This document shows, piece after piece, positions 24,252 to 36,438 of a stretch of DNA of 38,730 nucleotides (the first letter of the stretch is position 1; every line of letters starts with the position of its first letter). The notes beneath the pieces are model-generated. The model saw nothing but the letters and a program-made list of their open reading frames with translations. It had not been told where the DNA came from and did no database searches. This DNA comes from Psychrobacter coccoides (lineage in GTDB: Bacteria; Pseudomonadota; Gammaproteobacteria; Pseudomonadales; Moraxellaceae), in contig NZ_JAGBKM010000025.1 in assembly GCF_017498085.1 (NCBI RefSeq), positions 1 through 38,730 of the forward strand, read 5' to 3'. The position numbers were made by a program, and so were the translations under genes.

Positions 24252-26195
24252 ATGACCATCACACCTCCTCCTTACGCACACCGGCGAGCACTTAGCCAGC
24301 CTTACAAACACTTATCAAAGCTTACGTTAGTCGTGATGGCGGTTTTAATGCCGCTATACACCCAAGCTGCCTTACCAGAAGCCATCGAAACTGCCTTGTT
24401 GCGGGCAGAGTTAACGCCTGCTGATATTAGTATTGTGGTCACCCCGATTGCTAATAAAAGTAGCAGTCGACTGCCAGCCACGATAGAGGTTATCGACACT
24501 CATAACGATGCAGACCATGACAGTGACAACCTTACACCGACATCAAGCACGAGCCCGACACCAGTAGTCACTGCAAGCGAAACAAAAACAGTCAGCACAG
24601 AAGATGACCGTCCAACCATTCAGGTCAAAAAACAAGCGATTGAACAACGAGAGCGCCAAATAAATGCTTATACTGATGACGCCTATACGTATCAAAGTAT
24701 AGAGAGCACTCCCACGCTACTGACCAGCGAAGTGACCACCATCGTCAAGCATGACAAGGACAGTAGCTCTACCACTCATTCGGTAGCCGCTAAGCTCAGT
24801 CACCAAGCAAATATCGCACGCACCCCTGCCAGCACCATGAAGCTCGTCCCTAGCTTTATCGCTCTCGATACCTTAGGCGCCGACTTTGTCTGGCATACTC
24901 GCATCTACCACACAGGACTGATCGTTGGCGAGCGTCTATATGGAGATTTGATCATTCAAGGCAGCGGTGACCCCAAGATGACACACGAGCGCTTAGGGCA
25001 GCTGCTTTATCATGTACAAAAAGCCGGTATTCGCCATATCAATGGTGATATTATTATCGATAGTGCCGTCTTTCGTGAAGTGAGCAAAGACCCTGCCGCT
25101 TTTGACAATGCACCCCTACGCCCTTATAACGCTAGCCCTGATGGGTTTTTGGTTAATTTCAATAGTATTGGGATCAAAAGCTATCCGCTAACCAACACGA
25201 AAGCACAGCTGACCTATACGCCGACACTGGCAGACTACCAACTGCCCGACCAGATAAACATACGCTCGGCGGCTTGTGGGCAGGCGCGTTATAGCTTAGC
25301 GCCACAATGGCAGCGCACCAAACTAACCCTGAATAACGACTTACCAAACAGCTGCGGTGAGCATATGTTTTATGTCGCCTATCCTGATGCCAAAGATTTC
25401 GCTGCTCGAGTGCTTGCGGGTAAATGGCAAGCGCTGGGTAATACACTCAAGGGTAAGGTCATCGCCCAAGAGGCACCGTATGGCTCAACAGCTGCACAAG
25501 ACCAACGCAAAGGCTTAGCGGCGTTGCCCATCTCGCCGTTACCGCTTGTCAGCTACCCCTCTTTGAGTCTAAAAAAACAGATTTATGATATCAATCACTT
25601 TTCTAACAATGTCATGACTGAGCAAGTCGCACTTTCACTGGCAGCTTACAATCACGATGATTATCAGCAAGTAAAAAACCGCCCTGCAGACACTGACAGT
25701 ATGAAGCATAAAGCGGATACCAATCAGGCTACCAGCTTATACCAGTTCGGAAAACCGACAACGACAAGCTACCCCGCTGCATTGCAGACCATGACCCAGT
25801 GGTGGCAAACCAATCTAAGCACCCCACCACCATATCTAACCAATGGCTCAGGGCTGTGCCGTAACTGCACCATAACAGCCGAAAACTTAAGCGAGCTACT
25901 GAATCACGCCTATCATCACCCAAGCTTTGATGCTTATATCAACTCACTGGGCGTCGCTGGCGTCAGTGGCACGATCGCTGCTCATAGCAAACGCTTACCT
26001 AGGTCAGCGGCTATCGGCCGTGCGTGGATAAAGACAGGCACGCTAAACAATGTCACCTCGATGGCGGGTTATGTCAAAGGCTTGTCGGGACAAGACTACG
26101 TGGTTGTTGGACTCATCAACACTGAGCATGCGTTAAATCCCTATACTGCTAGGCCTGTACTCGATGCCATGCTTGATTGGACAGCGCAGCACTGA
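24252..26195 (+). CDS. dacB: D-alanyl-D-alanine carboxypeptidase/endopeptidase (PBP4)
   Basis: A periplasmic class C penicillin-binding protein that trims or opens peptidoglycan cross-links. From the ATG at 24252 it has 647 residues. It has an N-terminal signal sequence (LTLVVMAVLMPLYTQAA) and the three active-site motifs: STMK (Ser194), SNN (Ser451) and KTG (594-596). The SxxK serine of E. coli PBP4 is about 60 residues in. Here roughly 130 extra residues precede it, including a Ser/Thr/Asp-rich low-complexity stretch (about 70-130). An in-frame TTG at 24192 lies in the preceding hairpin and is rejected. The gene is on the same strand as the next small membrane protein gene. The family call is firm. 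Confidence 0.92.
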   Translation: MTITPPPYAHRRALSQPYKHLSKLTLVVMAVLMPLYTQAALPEAIETALLRAELTPADISIVVTPIANKSSSRLPATIEVIDTHNDADHDSDNLTPTSSTSPTPVVTASETKTVSTEDDRPTIQVKKQAIEQRERQINAYTDDAYTYQSIESTPTLLTSEVTTIVKHDKDSSSTTHSVAAKLSHQANIARTPASTMKLVPSFIALDTLGADFVWHTRIYHTGLIVGERLYGDLIIQGSGDPKMTHERLGQLLYHVQKAGIRHINGDIIIDSAVFREVSKDPAAFDNAPLRPYNASPDGFLVNFNSIGIKSYPLTNTKAQLTYTPTLADYQLPDQINIRSAACGQARYSLAPQWQRTKLTLNNDLPNSCGEHMFYVAYPDAKDFAARVLAGKWQALGNTLKGKVIAQEAPYGSTAAQDQRKGLAALPISPLPLVSYPSLSLKKQIYDINHFSNNVMTEQVALSLAAYNHDDYQQVKNRPADTDSMKHKADTNQATSLYQFGKPTTTSYPAALQTMTQWWQTNLSTPPPYLTNGSGLCRNCTITAENLSELLNHAYHHPSFDAYINSLGVAGVSGTIAAHSKRLPRSAAIGRAWIKTGTLNNVTSMAGYVKGLSGQDYVVVGLINTEHALNPYTARPVLDAMLDWTAQH

Positions 26196-26262
26196 TCGTA
26201 ATCAGTGTTGTGCTTGTATGTTTGTTTCCTTTTTACCTTTTACCTTTTATCAGGGTCAGCTT

Positions 26263-26760
26263 ATGTCACGTATGACGCCCAACCTTCGCAAGCGTAAAGC
26301 TCAACTGCCACAGTCTAAGCAGCCAGCTATCAGACTAGCAAGATATGTGGGATATTTTGCGATAGGTTATGTGCTTGCTAGCAGTCTGTTTATGATGATT
26401 CAAACTCAGCTGGCACTCAGCTCGCAGCTGGTCACCGTCCTCTCGCTGTTTTTGGGTGCCTATATCGCTGTCCATAAATTTATCAAACATCAGCAGCGTG
26501 CACTCAATAGACAGGAGATCAATCGGTTGATGTTAGGCGGTATCCTCGCCGTTTGGCTACTGACGGCTCTTTACTTTTTAGCATTGTGGCTGTGGTTGTT
26601 TGATGATGCCAGTCGTGCGGTGTTGATCGAGATGACCAAACAACAACCCCTGCCTTTGGTATCTGCATTGGTGATGATTGTGCTACTTACCTTAGTGAGC
26701 GCTCGTCTTAGCATCTGGGCAGTCAATCGTCTGCTTGACCCACAGCGCCACAGTATTTGA
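26263..26760 (+). CDS. Small four-helix membrane protein
   Basis: From the ATG at 26263, preceded by AGGG, it has 165 residues. After a basic N-terminus (RMTPNLRKRK) there are four probable membrane helices: about 24-43, 47-65, 88-112 and 126-146. A basic loop (KFIKHQQRALNRQE) separates the second and third. It loosely resembles the ABZJ_00895-type small membrane proteins of Acinetobacter, which is a weak impression. An upstream ATG at 26164 in frame lies inside dacB and would add a non-hydrophobic Cys-rich segment, so I prefer the later start. Confidence 0.65.
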   Translation: MSRMTPNLRKRKAQLPQSKQPAIRLARYVGYFAIGYVLASSLFMMIQTQLALSSQLVTVLSLFLGAYIAVHKFIKHQQRALNRQEINRLMLGGILAVWLLTALYFLALWLWLFDDASRAVLIEMTKQQPLPLVSALVMIVLLTLVSARLSIWAVNRLLDPQRHSI

Positions 26761-26886
26761 GCTCATAGATTCGACAAGGCACTACAAAAACGCTGCACCA
26801 TTTATCAACAAAATCCGTTAGGCTAACTTTAGATTGTGTTTATTCAGCAAACCACGTTCACGTTGTCAGATTAGGGAGCCAACACT

Positions 26887-27417
26887 ATGGATATGCTATT
26901 TTTTGATGATATAGACAAGCTTGGGCGCATTGTTCTTACAGCAGTATTGGTCTACATTCTCATTGTCATTATCACCAAAGTCTCCGGCAAGCGGTCTACC
27001 TCTCAGCTCAACAACTTTGATTGGGTGGTCACCGTCATGATTGGCTCATTGGGTGCCAGTACTATTTTGCTTGAAAACATTCCCTTCATCGAAGGGGCGT
27101 CGTCAATTATAGTCCTCTATGTATTGCAGTTTTTGGTCACTAAATATGCCTCTATTTCTCCACAGTTTAGCAACGTAATCTTATCAGAGCCTCGGATTGT
27201 TTTTTATCAAGGGCAGTTTTTGCCAGAGGCCATGCGTGCTGAGCGCCTGACTCGCCAAGAGCTCGAATGTGCCATGCGCGCTGACGGTGTACGCAGCTTC
27301 AATGACATTGAGGCCATTGTATTTGAGTCTGATGCCAAGCTCACGATCATTACCAAGCCTGATAGCCAACCAATGACAGACACCGTGTCTGAGACGTTAG
27401 CGCCATTAACGGATTAG
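26887..27417 (+). CDS. YetF/DUF421 family membrane protein
   Basis: This 176-residue protein has two or three N-terminal membrane helices (IVLTAVLVYILIVIITKVSG at about 15-34; WVVTVMIGSLGASTILL; ASSIIVLYVLQFLVTKYA). The SGKRSTSQLNNFDWVVTVMIGS signature of the YetF/DUF421 family follows the first helix. The C-terminal soluble domain (about 95-165) has the family pattern FYQGQFLPEAM, RLTRQELECAMRADGVRSFNDIEAIVFESDAKLTII. Family members are linked by others to sporulation or membrane stress in Bacillus; the function here is unknown. A GGGAG motif precedes the ATG. It is on the same strand as rlmH, 45 bp apart. Confidence 0.85.
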   Translation: MDMLFFDDIDKLGRIVLTAVLVYILIVIITKVSGKRSTSQLNNFDWVVTVMIGSLGASTILLENIPFIEGASSIIVLYVLQFLVTKYASISPQFSNVILSEPRIVFYQGQFLPEAMRAERLTRQELECAMRADGVRSFNDIEAIVFESDAKLTIITKPDSQPMTDTVSETLAPLTD

Positions 27418-27462
27418 ATTTTTAACCTGTAGCACTACATAGACAATAAAGGATCAATATCA

Positions 27463-27951
27463 ATGAAAGCACGTCTATTAACGGTCGGTAATAAAATGCC
27501 GAACTGGGTACAAACAGGCTTTGATGAATACTACAAACGTATCCAGCCCATGCTTAGCACCGAGCTTGTCGAGCTTGCTGCAGCCAAACGTGCCAAAAAC
27601 CCCTCCGATGCCAATCTGGCTCAGTATCGACAGCAAGAAGGTCAGGCGCTATTAGCCGCTCACAATACCGCTGGACGAGAGCGATTGTGGGTGCTCGATG
27701 TCAAAGGTAAAATGCTCTCGACAGAGGGGTTGGCCGATAAACTGGCAGATGCCATGCAACAAGGTGATGATATCGCTTTGGTCATTGGCGGTGCAGATGG
27801 TGTCTCACAGGAAGTACTGGCACAGGCAGATATGAAGTGGTCGTTGTCGGCACTTACCCTTCCTCATCCCTTAGTACGTGTGATTCTTATGGAGCAGCTC
27901 TATAGGGCCATGAGTATCAATCACAACCACCCGTATCATCGTGGTAATTAG
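27463..27951 (+). CDS. rlmH: 23S rRNA pseudouridine-1915 N3-methyltransferase
   Basis: RlmH methylates pseudouridine 1915 in helix 69 of 23S rRNA on the assembled 70S ribosome. The 162 residues are slightly above the usual 155. The SPOUT knot is clear: LWVLDVKGKMLSTEGLA, LVIGGADGVSQEV (about 107-119), and the C-terminal LTLPHPLVRVILMEQLYRA, HNHPYHRGN that binds SAM and the substrate. It is a homodimer in the family. An AAGGA motif precedes the ATG. Neighbours are not the usual rsfS or nadD. Confidence 0.96.
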   Translation: MKARLLTVGNKMPNWVQTGFDEYYKRIQPMLSTELVELAAAKRAKNPSDANLAQYRQQEGQALLAAHNTAGRERLWVLDVKGKMLSTEGLADKLADAMQQGDDIALVIGGADGVSQEVLAQADMKWSLSALTLPHPLVRVILMEQLYRAMSINHNHPYHRGN

Positions 27952-28040
27952 GTGGTATCGAATCATTGAGATGCAGGCTAAACATACTCGCTATTGGCAC
28001 TATAGATTGAAATAATAGCAAATGCCCTAATACAGGGTGC

Positions 28041-28922
28041 ATGAGCTATCCTAAACCTATCAAATCAATCTCGTCCTATCAGCCTCTAGCTGATGCTAAC
28101 CCTGCCATGCCTATCACGGCGGCAGGGGCGTGGGATAATGCACCGTCTGGACTGAACCATGCAGCCTCCTTACCTGCATTGTTTATCTCACATGGGGCAC
28201 CAACTTTGGCTATCGAGCAATCAGCCACCACCAATGCACTGGCTCGTATCGGTCAGAACCTGCCTAAGCCTTGTGCTATTGTGATTATGTCTGCACACTG
28301 GCTGTCCGCTAAGCTTGAAATCAGTAGCAACCCCAAACCTAAAACGTGGCACGACTTTTCGGGGTTCGATCCTAAGTTACATCAGTTGCAATACCCAGCA
28401 GCAGGTCACCCAGCGCTGGCTGAGTCATTGGCGCAGCAGCTAAGCGCACAGGGTATCGCTTGTAGTGTCAATCCGGTACGGGCCTGTGATCATGGGGTTT
28501 GGTCACCGCTGATACATATGTACCCAGAAGCTGATGTGCCTATCGTGCAGATATCTTTGCCACGATTTTATGATAGCGTCGCTTGCTATCAGCTCGGAGC
28601 GCAGTTGGCACGCTTGCGTGATGAGCAGATACTGATCATTGGCTCGGGTAATATCACTCATAATTTGCAAGCGATGCAATGGGGCGCTGACAGTATTGAT
28701 GACAGCGCTCATGATTTTAAATCATGGCTCCTAAGACAACTAAAGTCAGACATCCCATCAGCCCTAGATTGGCAACAGTATCCTAATTACCGAGATATCC
28801 ATCCTAGTGATGAGCATCTGCTGCCTTTGTTTTTTGCCTTGGGCGCAGGTCAGCGGGTGAATGTCATTCATGAAAGCATGGCGCATCATAGTTTAGGGAT
28901 GGATATCTACCGCTTTGATTAG
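28041..28922 (+). CDS. ygiD: Class III extradiol dioxygenase, 4,5-DOPA dioxygenase (YgiD/DODA) type
   Basis: This 293-residue member of the LigB-like extradiol dioxygenase family opens catechol rings next to the hydroxyls. Metal-ligand candidates are His51 in ISHGAP, His86 in MSAHWLS and His208 in GSGNITHN; the likely catalytic base is His152 in CDHGVW. The C-terminal HPSDEHLLPLFFALGAG is also typical. Compared with family members, about 25-30 residues precede the core, so a start at the internal ATG at 28107 is possible. In many bacteria the physiological substrate is unknown. It is convergent with the amidase gene, 17 bp apart. Confidence 0.85.
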   Translation: MSYPKPIKSISSYQPLADANPAMPITAAGAWDNAPSGLNHAASLPALFISHGAPTLAIEQSATTNALARIGQNLPKPCAIVIMSAHWLSAKLEISSNPKPKTWHDFSGFDPKLHQLQYPAAGHPALAESLAQQLSAQGIACSVNPVRACDHGVWSPLIHMYPEADVPIVQISLPRFYDSVACYQLGAQLARLRDEQILIIGSGNITHNLQAMQWGADSIDDSAHDFKSWLLRQLKSDIPSALDWQQYPNYRDIHPSDEHLLPLFFALGAGQRVNVIHESMAHHSLGMDIYRFD

Positions 28923-28939
28923 CTTTATCTCAATTTAGA

Positions 28940-30433
28940 CTACTTTGCAAAAGCTGGCTTGGTAAATAAACCCGCCCGTTCCATCTCTCCTGCCACGCTT
29001 AATAACGTCGTCTCATCATTCATACGCCCGATCAGCTGCATACCGATAGGCAAGCCTTTTTTGCTCATACCAACCGGAATAGATATGGCCGGTAAGCCTG
29101 TGACATTACCTAGCAATGTAAATGCCATTTTGCTGAGCACAGGATGACTGAGCTTCTCAATCATGCCTGAGCTAAAGGCATACTTACCCATATTAATGCC
29201 TTTATTCAGCACCTCAGCACTGCGCATCAGTAGCTCATCTTTATAGCTTGGGGGTAGGACACCGTGTTTGACCGCAGGCGTTGGAACCGTTGGACACAGG
29301 ATCATATCGTACTCTGTAAGCATCTGACCAGTTTGGTACTGGCTATCGTGCCAGCCTTGCTTGGCATGTACCAAGTCAACTGCTGATAAGGATCGCCCAA
29401 GGAGCGCCATATTATATGTCTGCGGCTCAAGGTTCTGTATATGTTCGGCACCAAAGCAGTGCTCAATATTATCAATAGTAAAAGCGGTATGTGCACAAAC
29501 CACCACCATAAAGTCATGCCAAAACTTCTCGATATTAATCTTTGGTTCAGCAGGAGTGACTCGATGTCCCATTGCTTCTAGCTGTTTAGCGGTTTGCTCT
29601 AGTACTCTAAGCACTTCTTTATCCACTACTGTATTGGCCACCAAGGGCTGCTGATGCAGCGCAATATTTAGTGGTCGTGGGGCTCGCATGGCTGCTTCCA
29701 AAAAAGTGCCGTCAGGCGGTGCAATGACATAGGGCGAGCCGACCTCACTACCACTGGTCGCATCAAGCATGGCCGCACTGTCTCGGACGCTACGAGTGAT
29801 GACATGGTCAGCTACCGCACCATCCCAACCTTCTGCTAATGCTGGTCCCAATGGATTGCGCCCACGGCTGGGCTTTAGTCCAACAGCACCGCACCATGCG
29901 GCAGGAAATCGTATCGAGCCACCGCCATCACCGGCACCTGCCATAGGTACGATACCACTTGCGACCGCAGCGGCACTACCACCTGATGATCCACCTGAGC
30001 TATAGCCTTTTTTAAACGGATTATGAGTCGCACCATGGGCTTTGGGTTCTGTGGTAATAATCAAACCAAATTCAGGAGTATTGGTCTTCCCAAAAGTGTT
30101 GACACCCGTTGCTTTCATACGTTTAACGATTTCACTGTCATAAGTGTTAATGACATTGACACTACGGCTGCCCATGGTTATCGGCTCACCTTCAAAATAA
30201 AAAGACAAGTCTTTGAGCAAGTATGGCACGCCGTGAAATACTCCTGCTGGCAATCCTGCTTGCGCCGCTTGATAAGCTCGCTCGTCGAAACGGTGGATAA
30301 TGGCATTTAGTTTAGGGTCTAACTGATTGGCACGTGCAATCGCTGCCTCTAGCATTTCTTTTGCACTAACCTCCCCTGAGTTCACAAGTGCAGCCAGTCC
30401 TAGCGCATCATATTGGGTGTATTCTTTAAACAT
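28940..30433 (-). CDS. Amidase signature family hydrolase
   Basis: This 497-residue amidase has the full Ser-cisSer-Lys triad: Lys74 in LLKDLS, Ser149 in [10 protein letters not shown] and the nucleophile Ser173 in GGGSIRFPA. Conserved [10 protein letters not shown] (114-123) and the C-terminal [10 protein letters not shown] and PIGMQLIG are present. It has no signal peptide, so is cytoplasmic. It differs from GatA in context (no gatB or gatC) and resembles stand-alone amidases such as the 6-aminohexanoate-cyclic-dimer hydrolase group, but the substrate cannot be inferred. An AAGGA nine bases before the ATG supports the start. It lies after ftsK on the same strand but behind a terminator. Confidence 0.85.
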   Translation of the reverse strand: MFKEYTQYDALGLAALVNSGEVSAKEMLEAAIARANQLDPKLNAIIHRFDERAYQAAQAGLPAGVFHGVPYLLKDLSFYFEGEPITMGSRSVNVINTYDSEIVKRMKATGVNTFGKTNTPEFGLIITTEPKAHGATHNPFKKGYSSGGSSGGSAAAVASGIVPMAGAGDGGGSIRFPAAWCGAVGLKPSRGRNPLGPALAEGWDGAVADHVITRSVRDSAAMLDATSGSEVGSPYVIAPPDGTFLEAAMRAPRPLNIALHQQPLVANTVVDKEVLRVLEQTAKQLEAMGHRVTPAEPKINIEKFWHDFMVVVCAHTAFTIDNIEHCFGAEHIQNLEPQTYNMALLGRSLSAVDLVHAKQGWHDSQYQTGQMLTEYDMILCPTVPTPAVKHGVLPPSYKDELLMRSAEVLNKGINMGKYAFSSGMIEKLSHPVLSKMAFTLLGNVTGLPAISIPVGMSKKGLPIGMQLIGRMNDETTLLSVAGEMERAGLFTKPAFAK

Positions 30434-30479
30434 AAAACATCTTCCTTGTCTTTATTTATTTTCAGTATGTTGCTTTCAT

Positions 30480-30512
30480 AAAAAAGCGAGTCACACTCGC
30501 AACTCGCCTTTT
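30480..30512 (-). terminator. Terminator after ftsK
   Basis: On the minus strand GCGAGT and ACTCGC (plus-strand positions 30502-30507 and 30486-30491) form a stem with a 10-nt loop, preceded by AAAAG and followed by a run of six T (plus-strand A run at 30480-30485). It lies about 40 bases beyond the ftsK stop and separates it from the amidase gene. Confidence 0.75.
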
Positions 30513-30551
30513 ACTGTTAGGACAAAACCACTTTGAGCTGGTATGACCATA

Positions 30552-33500
30552 TCACATCAGCAGCTCACGCTTACCACCTTTGCCCATAGCGCTGACAAGT
30601 CCCGCCTCTTCCATGGAGTCGACGATACGTGCCGCACGGTTATAACCAATACTAAACTTACGCTGGATACTGGAGGCAGATACTTTTCGAGTTTCCATGA
30701 TAAATGCTACTGCCTCATCATACAGATCATCATCTTCACCAGAGGCACTGCCCGTACTACCACCGCCAGAGCTGGTCAACTCAAAATTACCAGCCATATT
30801 ATCAATATAGTCCGGTGCGCCGCGCTCACGCCACGCATCACAGACGCGGTTGACCTCCTCGTCACTGACATAAGCCCCATGTACACGATCAGGCTCAATC
30901 TGACCTGGACCTAAAAACAGCATATCACCATTACCCAGCATATCCTCTGCGCCGCCACTGTCAAGGATAGTACGTGAATCAACTTTAGAGTTGACACGTA
31001 AAGCCGCTCGCACAGGAATGTTAGCCTTGATCAAGCCGGTAATGACATCTACCGAAGGACGCTGAGTGGCAAGCATCAGATGGATACCCGCCGCCCGTGA
31101 TTTTTGTGCCAGACGAGTGATCAGCTCTTCGGCTTGCTTACCCACTTGCATGATCATATCAGCAAACTCGTCAGCGACGATGACGATCATCGGCAGCGTT
31201 TTAAGCTTGGGTGCTTGGTCAAGACTGACGCTGTCATTAGGTCGCCATAAAGGATCGAGCATGGGTTTGCCCGCTTTTTCAGCCGCTCGTACCTTTTTGT
31301 TGAACTCATCAAGCTTACGCACTTTGAGGAGACTCATCAGCTGATAGCGACGCTCCATTTCAGCCACACACCACGACAGGCTGCTGGCGGCTTCCGTCAT
31401 ATCGGTAACTACCGGTGTCAGCAGATGCGGAATATCGTTATAGTTGGCAAGCTCCAACTGCTTGGGATCAATTAAGATAAGTCGTAACTCATTGGGCGTG
31501 TATTTGAGCAGCATGGACAACAGCATGGAGTTGACCAATACTGACTTACCCGATCCTGTGGTACCAGCGACCAACATATGCGGTGCACGAGCCAAATCGG
31601 TAATGATGGGATTGCCTCCGATATCCTTACCCATTGCCATGCTGATTTGCGCTTTGGGATCTTTATATTTATCAGTATTTAGTAGCTCAATCAAGCGTAC
31701 CATTTCACGTTTTTTATTCGGTACCTCGATACCGATGTAGGGTTTGCCGGGTATGACCTCGACCACACGCAACGACGCCATAGATAAGGAGCGTGCCAAA
31801 TCACGTGAGATACCAGTCACCTTGCTGGCTTTGACACCGGCAGCCAGATCCACTTCAAAACGAGTCACGACAGGACCCGGTATGGCGTTGACCACTTCCG
31901 CCTTGACGTTGAACTCTTGCAGTTTAATTTCTAACAGCTCTGATAGCTGCTCTAGCTCCTCTACCGTATAACTTGGCTTACGATCGGGATCGGGTCTATC
32001 GAGAATAGACAGCTCTGGAATAGCTGGAAGGCTATCACGATACTCTGCTGTTTGCATCGCACGAGAGCGCTGAGCAAAGGCAGTATCATCGCTGATATCA
32101 GGTAATACTGGCGTCTCATTCGCTGCCGTATCCTCTGGCATCATATCAGTAATGTGATTGCTACTGCCATCATCCGGTACATCAAAACGAATCGTTGGCG
32201 TGGCGGCTGTCATCGACTTGGTTTCTTTAACCGTATTATGATCTGCTACGATTGGCGCAGCTTTTGGATCGGCAGGCGGCGTGTTGGTAGGCGTCATATC
32301 GACAGATGATGTCGTAGAAGGTGCTAGCGTATCCACAGCCAGTATATCTTGCGCTTGCGACTTATCACTGTACTGTGGTTGTTTGGCAGACTCTTGTGAC
32401 TGACTGCTCATTAGTTTGGTGCTTGTAGCCAAAGCAGAAGCAGGCTCAGTTTGAGCATTACTCATGCTATCGTCTGCCGTTAGTGACGGCGCTGTATCAT
32501 GCTCTGCCAGCCAAGTGTCTGCTAACTCATCGACTGTCGCCGTTATATCTAGGGTGCTGCTATCAGTAACAGGCGTACCATTTGAATGAGAGTGAGAGTG
32601 GATATGGGTATCAGCCATACTGTCTGACTGATCAGATTTAACGGACTCATCACTCACTGGGCTCTGTATAGCTTGGACGTGCTGTGCAGTGGCGATTTGC
32701 TGCTCGTCATGCCGTTGTTCGTTATAGGTCTCTGCATCTGTACCAACATTATCAGCTACTGTAAGAGCTGATCCATCGAGATCGGAGGCATGAGCCACAT
32801 CGGCCGGTATGGGATCCACAGTACTTTGATGAGGAACTTGTGCTGCTTGTTTTTCCTTTGATAACAAGTCATCGACTATATTGTCGTCATTCCATGCAAA
32901 GCTCGGCTCTACCTTGAGAGCTGCCGCAGTCATCGCCGATGCTGTAGTATCTGTATTGCTGACTCCTGTGCTAGCAGAGGTCTGAGTAGTATCAGCTGCT
33001 TCGAATGGTACCGCCTCATTGAAGGTTTCTTGAGATTTTTGAGTGGCTGCTGCTTCAGCGGCAAGAGAGGCTTTTACACTTGCTCCAAGCCCTGACTTCG
33101 CCAAAAAATCTGTTAACACGCCACCAAAGCGACCACTCATATCTGCTGTCTGCTCTTGCTCGACATCTGGTAAATCAAGTGGTAATTGCCCAGACCTGCT
33201 CGCCTCTTTTGGCGTGCTCGCCTCAGCGGATTCTAATTCTGATGCATGTTCTGATGCATACTGATCTGGTTGCGCTGGGTCATGATAGTTTTTAGGGCGC
33301 TCAGCCTTTTCGTCTCTCACACCAGAACCAAACCATGTTAATGCGACAAACTTACGGTATAGCGCTGTCCAATGAATATTAAAAGCAAAGGTCGCAGTAA
33401 TAATAGCAAACACCGTCAAAAACAGCACATTGCCCCATTGTGATAACAGCTGGGCTAAACGTGCCTGCAACTCAAGCCCGATTATACCTCCTGCCACACC

Positions 33501-33899
33501 TTGCAGCCCTGATGCCATAGGGTCCGCTACTTGTTGAATCAGAGCAACCAATTGTGCAAACAGCGCACTACTACTTAATAATAAAAAGACATAAGCAACC
33601 AATCGCAGTAGCCAAAAAGTAGGCTTATTGTCCCACCAGATCAAAATTGACTCGTATACCAAAAAAACCAGTAGCCACCAGGCCCCAAAACCAAAAAAAC
33701 GATACAATAAATCCGATAGCCATGCACCTGTGGCACCGCCCATATTATTAATGGTCGTCATATCACTACTGATATGTGACCAACTGGGATCATTGCCTGT
33801 ATAAGTCAGCAAGATAACAAACAGATATACTGCCAGAATGACCCCAAGAAAGGTAAATATTCCTTTTTTTAAATACTCAATAAGCGGTGCTGATATCAC
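30552..33899 (-). CDS. ftsK: DNA translocase FtsK
   Basis: This 1115-residue protein couples division to chromosome dimer resolution. The N-terminus (about 1-185) carries four membrane helices that anchor it at the septum. A long Ala/Ser/Thr/Asp/Gln-rich linker covers about 190-610. The motor has alpha and beta domains with Walker [10 protein letters not shown] (about 780) and Walker [13 protein letters not shown] (about 910). The C-terminal gamma winged helix (about 1045-1115, [32 protein letters not shown]) reads KOPS sites and activates XerD. The start is GTG with no strong Shine-Dalgarno. It is divergent from trxB, a common pairing, across a 492-bp gap. Confidence 0.95.
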   Translation of the reverse strand: MISAPLIEYLKKGIFTFLGVILAVYLFVILLTYTGNDPSWSHISSDMTTINNMGGATGAWLSDLLYRFFGFGAWWLLVFLVYESILIWWDNKPTFWLLRLVAYVFLLLSSSALFAQLVALIQQVADPMASGLQGVAGGIIGLELQARLAQLLSQWGNVLFLTVFAIITATFAFNIHWTALYRKFVALTWFGSGVRDEKAERPKNYHDPAQPDQYASEHASELESAEASTPKEASRSGQLPLDLPDVEQEQTADMSGRFGGVLTDFLAKSGLGASVKASLAAEAAATQKSQETFNEAVPFEAADTTQTSASTGVSNTDTTASAMTAAALKVEPSFAWNDDNIVDDLLSKEKQAAQVPHQSTVDPIPADVAHASDLDGSALTVADNVGTDAETYNEQRHDEQQIATAQHVQAIQSPVSDESVKSDQSDSMADTHIHSHSHSNGTPVTDSSTLDITATVDELADTWLAEHDTAPSLTADDSMSNAQTEPASALATSTKLMSSQSQESAKQPQYSDKSQAQDILAVDTLAPSTTSSVDMTPTNTPPADPKAAPIVADHNTVKETKSMTAATPTIRFDVPDDGSSNHITDMMPEDTAANETPVLPDISDDTAFAQRSRAMQTAEYRDSLPAIPELSILDRPDPDRKPSYTVEELEQLSELLEIKLQEFNVKAEVVNAIPGPVVTRFEVDLAAGVKASKVTGISRDLARSLSMASLRVVEVIPGKPYIGIEVPNKKREMVRLIELLNTDKYKDPKAQISMAMGKDIGGNPIITDLARAPHMLVAGTTGSGKSVLVNSMLLSMLLKYTPNELRLILIDPKQLELANYNDIPHLLTPVVTDMTEAASSLSWCVAEMERRYQLMSLLKVRKLDEFNKKVRAAEKAGKPMLDPLWRPNDSVSLDQAPKLKTLPMIVIVADEFADMIMQVGKQAEELITRLAQKSRAAGIHLMLATQRPSVDVITGLIKANIPVRAALRVNSKVDSRTILDSGGAEDMLGNGDMLFLGPGQIEPDRVHGAYVSDEEVNRVCDAWRERGAPDYIDNMAGNFELTSSGGGSTGSASGEDDDLYDEAVAFIMETRKVSASSIQRKFSIGYNRAARIVDSMEEAGLVSAMGKGGKRELLM

Positions 33900-35426
<1,527 letters not shown>

Positions 35427-36221
35427 ATGAATGACGTTTCAAAAAACAGTGGCACCCCTATTACGTCCGAGACCCTAAAAAGTCTTGGGCGTTATGACTT
35501 TCCAGATCCTCAGGTAATAGACCCTGAGGGGGTTGGCATCGTTGCTATGGGTGGTGATCTGGCACCTGAGACATTGATCTCAGCCTACGCTCAAGGGTTG
35601 TTTCCTTGGTTCAATGAGGGCGAGCCTATCGCCTGGTGGTGCCCAGAACCACGCTGTGTCATCATACCAAGCGACTATCAACCGAGCAAATCATTACGTC
35701 GCCAAGCTAAGCGTGAACGTTGGCAACTCACGCTCAATCAAGCTTTTGATGAGGTCATACACGCTTGTAGCTTGCCACGCAGTAATGGACTGCCTGAAGG
35801 CGAGCACACTTGGATCCATGAGGAGATGATCGACGCTTATACTGAGCTACAGGCACATGGATTCGCTCATAGTGTAGAAGTTTGGAATAGTGAGGGGCAA
35901 CTTATTGGTGGCTTATATGGCCTAAAAATAGGTAATATTTATTTTGGCGAGTCTATGTTTCACCGTGCCTCCAATGCCTCAAAGCTTGCTTTTTGGGGCT
36001 TGATGCACCTATGTCAACAAAGCGGTGTGGCGCTCGTTGATTGTCAACTGCCCAATGCACACTTGATGAGCTTAGGTGCCATTACGATGCCACGTGCTCA
36101 GTTTTTGGCACAGCTTGATACTCTTATCAGCGGCCGCTCTACACTTTGGCGACCAAACAGTCATCAGCCTTTAGCGACTGCGATGCTCAACACCTCAAAG
36201 CCTTGGCAGGCCAATCGCTGA
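35427..36221 (+). CDS. aat: Leucyl/phenylalanyl-tRNA--protein transferase
   Basis: It adds Leu or Phe from aminoacyl-tRNA to N-terminal Arg or Lys of proteins, marking them for ClpS/ClpAP (N-end rule). The 264 residues match the family, with the typical GGDLAPETLISAYAQGLFPW, WWCPEPRCVI, NGLPEGEHTWI, ESMFHRASNASKLAFWGLM and DCQLPNAHLMSLGA. The ATG begins at the base after the trxB TAA with no Shine-Dalgarno of its own, so translation is probably coupled to trxB. Two repeated internal ATGs are in other frames. Confidence 0.96.
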   Translation: MNDVSKNSGTPITSETLKSLGRYDFPDPQVIDPEGVGIVAMGGDLAPETLISAYAQGLFPWFNEGEPIAWWCPEPRCVIIPSDYQPSKSLRRQAKRERWQLTLNQAFDEVIHACSLPRSNGLPEGEHTWIHEEMIDAYTELQAHGFAHSVEVWNSEGQLIGGLYGLKIGNIYFGESMFHRASNASKLAFWGLMHLCQQSGVALVDCQLPNAHLMSLGAITMPRAQFLAQLDTLISGRSTLWRPNSHQPLATAMLNTSKPWQANR

Positions 36222-36390
36222 CTATAATTATAGTAAATTCAATATAGAAGCATAACAGCGCTATTGGTATAGGCTTCGTGCAGCTTTAGTCAGTATAGAC
36301 ACAGCATGCAGGTAAAACCTATTTTAATAGCACTGATCCTATAAGTGTGTCGATTTTATTTCAGACTGACGATATTATGGCATGACAAGT

Positions 36391-36430
36391 GTAGCGACTT
36401 TAACCCTACTTTTCATGGACTATACTAGGG
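36391..36430 (+). promoter_or_regulatory. Possible MerR-type promoter with dyad before the regulator gene
   Basis: A -10-like TATACT (36421-36426) has the arms CCCTA (36404-36408) and TAGGG (36426-36430) around it. MerR activators bind dyads between over-spaced -35 and -10 boxes. Here the -35 side is poor and the dyad overlaps the -10, so auto-repression is more likely than activation. This is tentative. Confidence 0.25.
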
Positions 36431-36438
36431 CCTTATTT

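Noticed and set aside
28940..30433. Calling the amidase gatA
   Set aside because: No gatB or gatC nearby, and it resembles stand-alone amidases.
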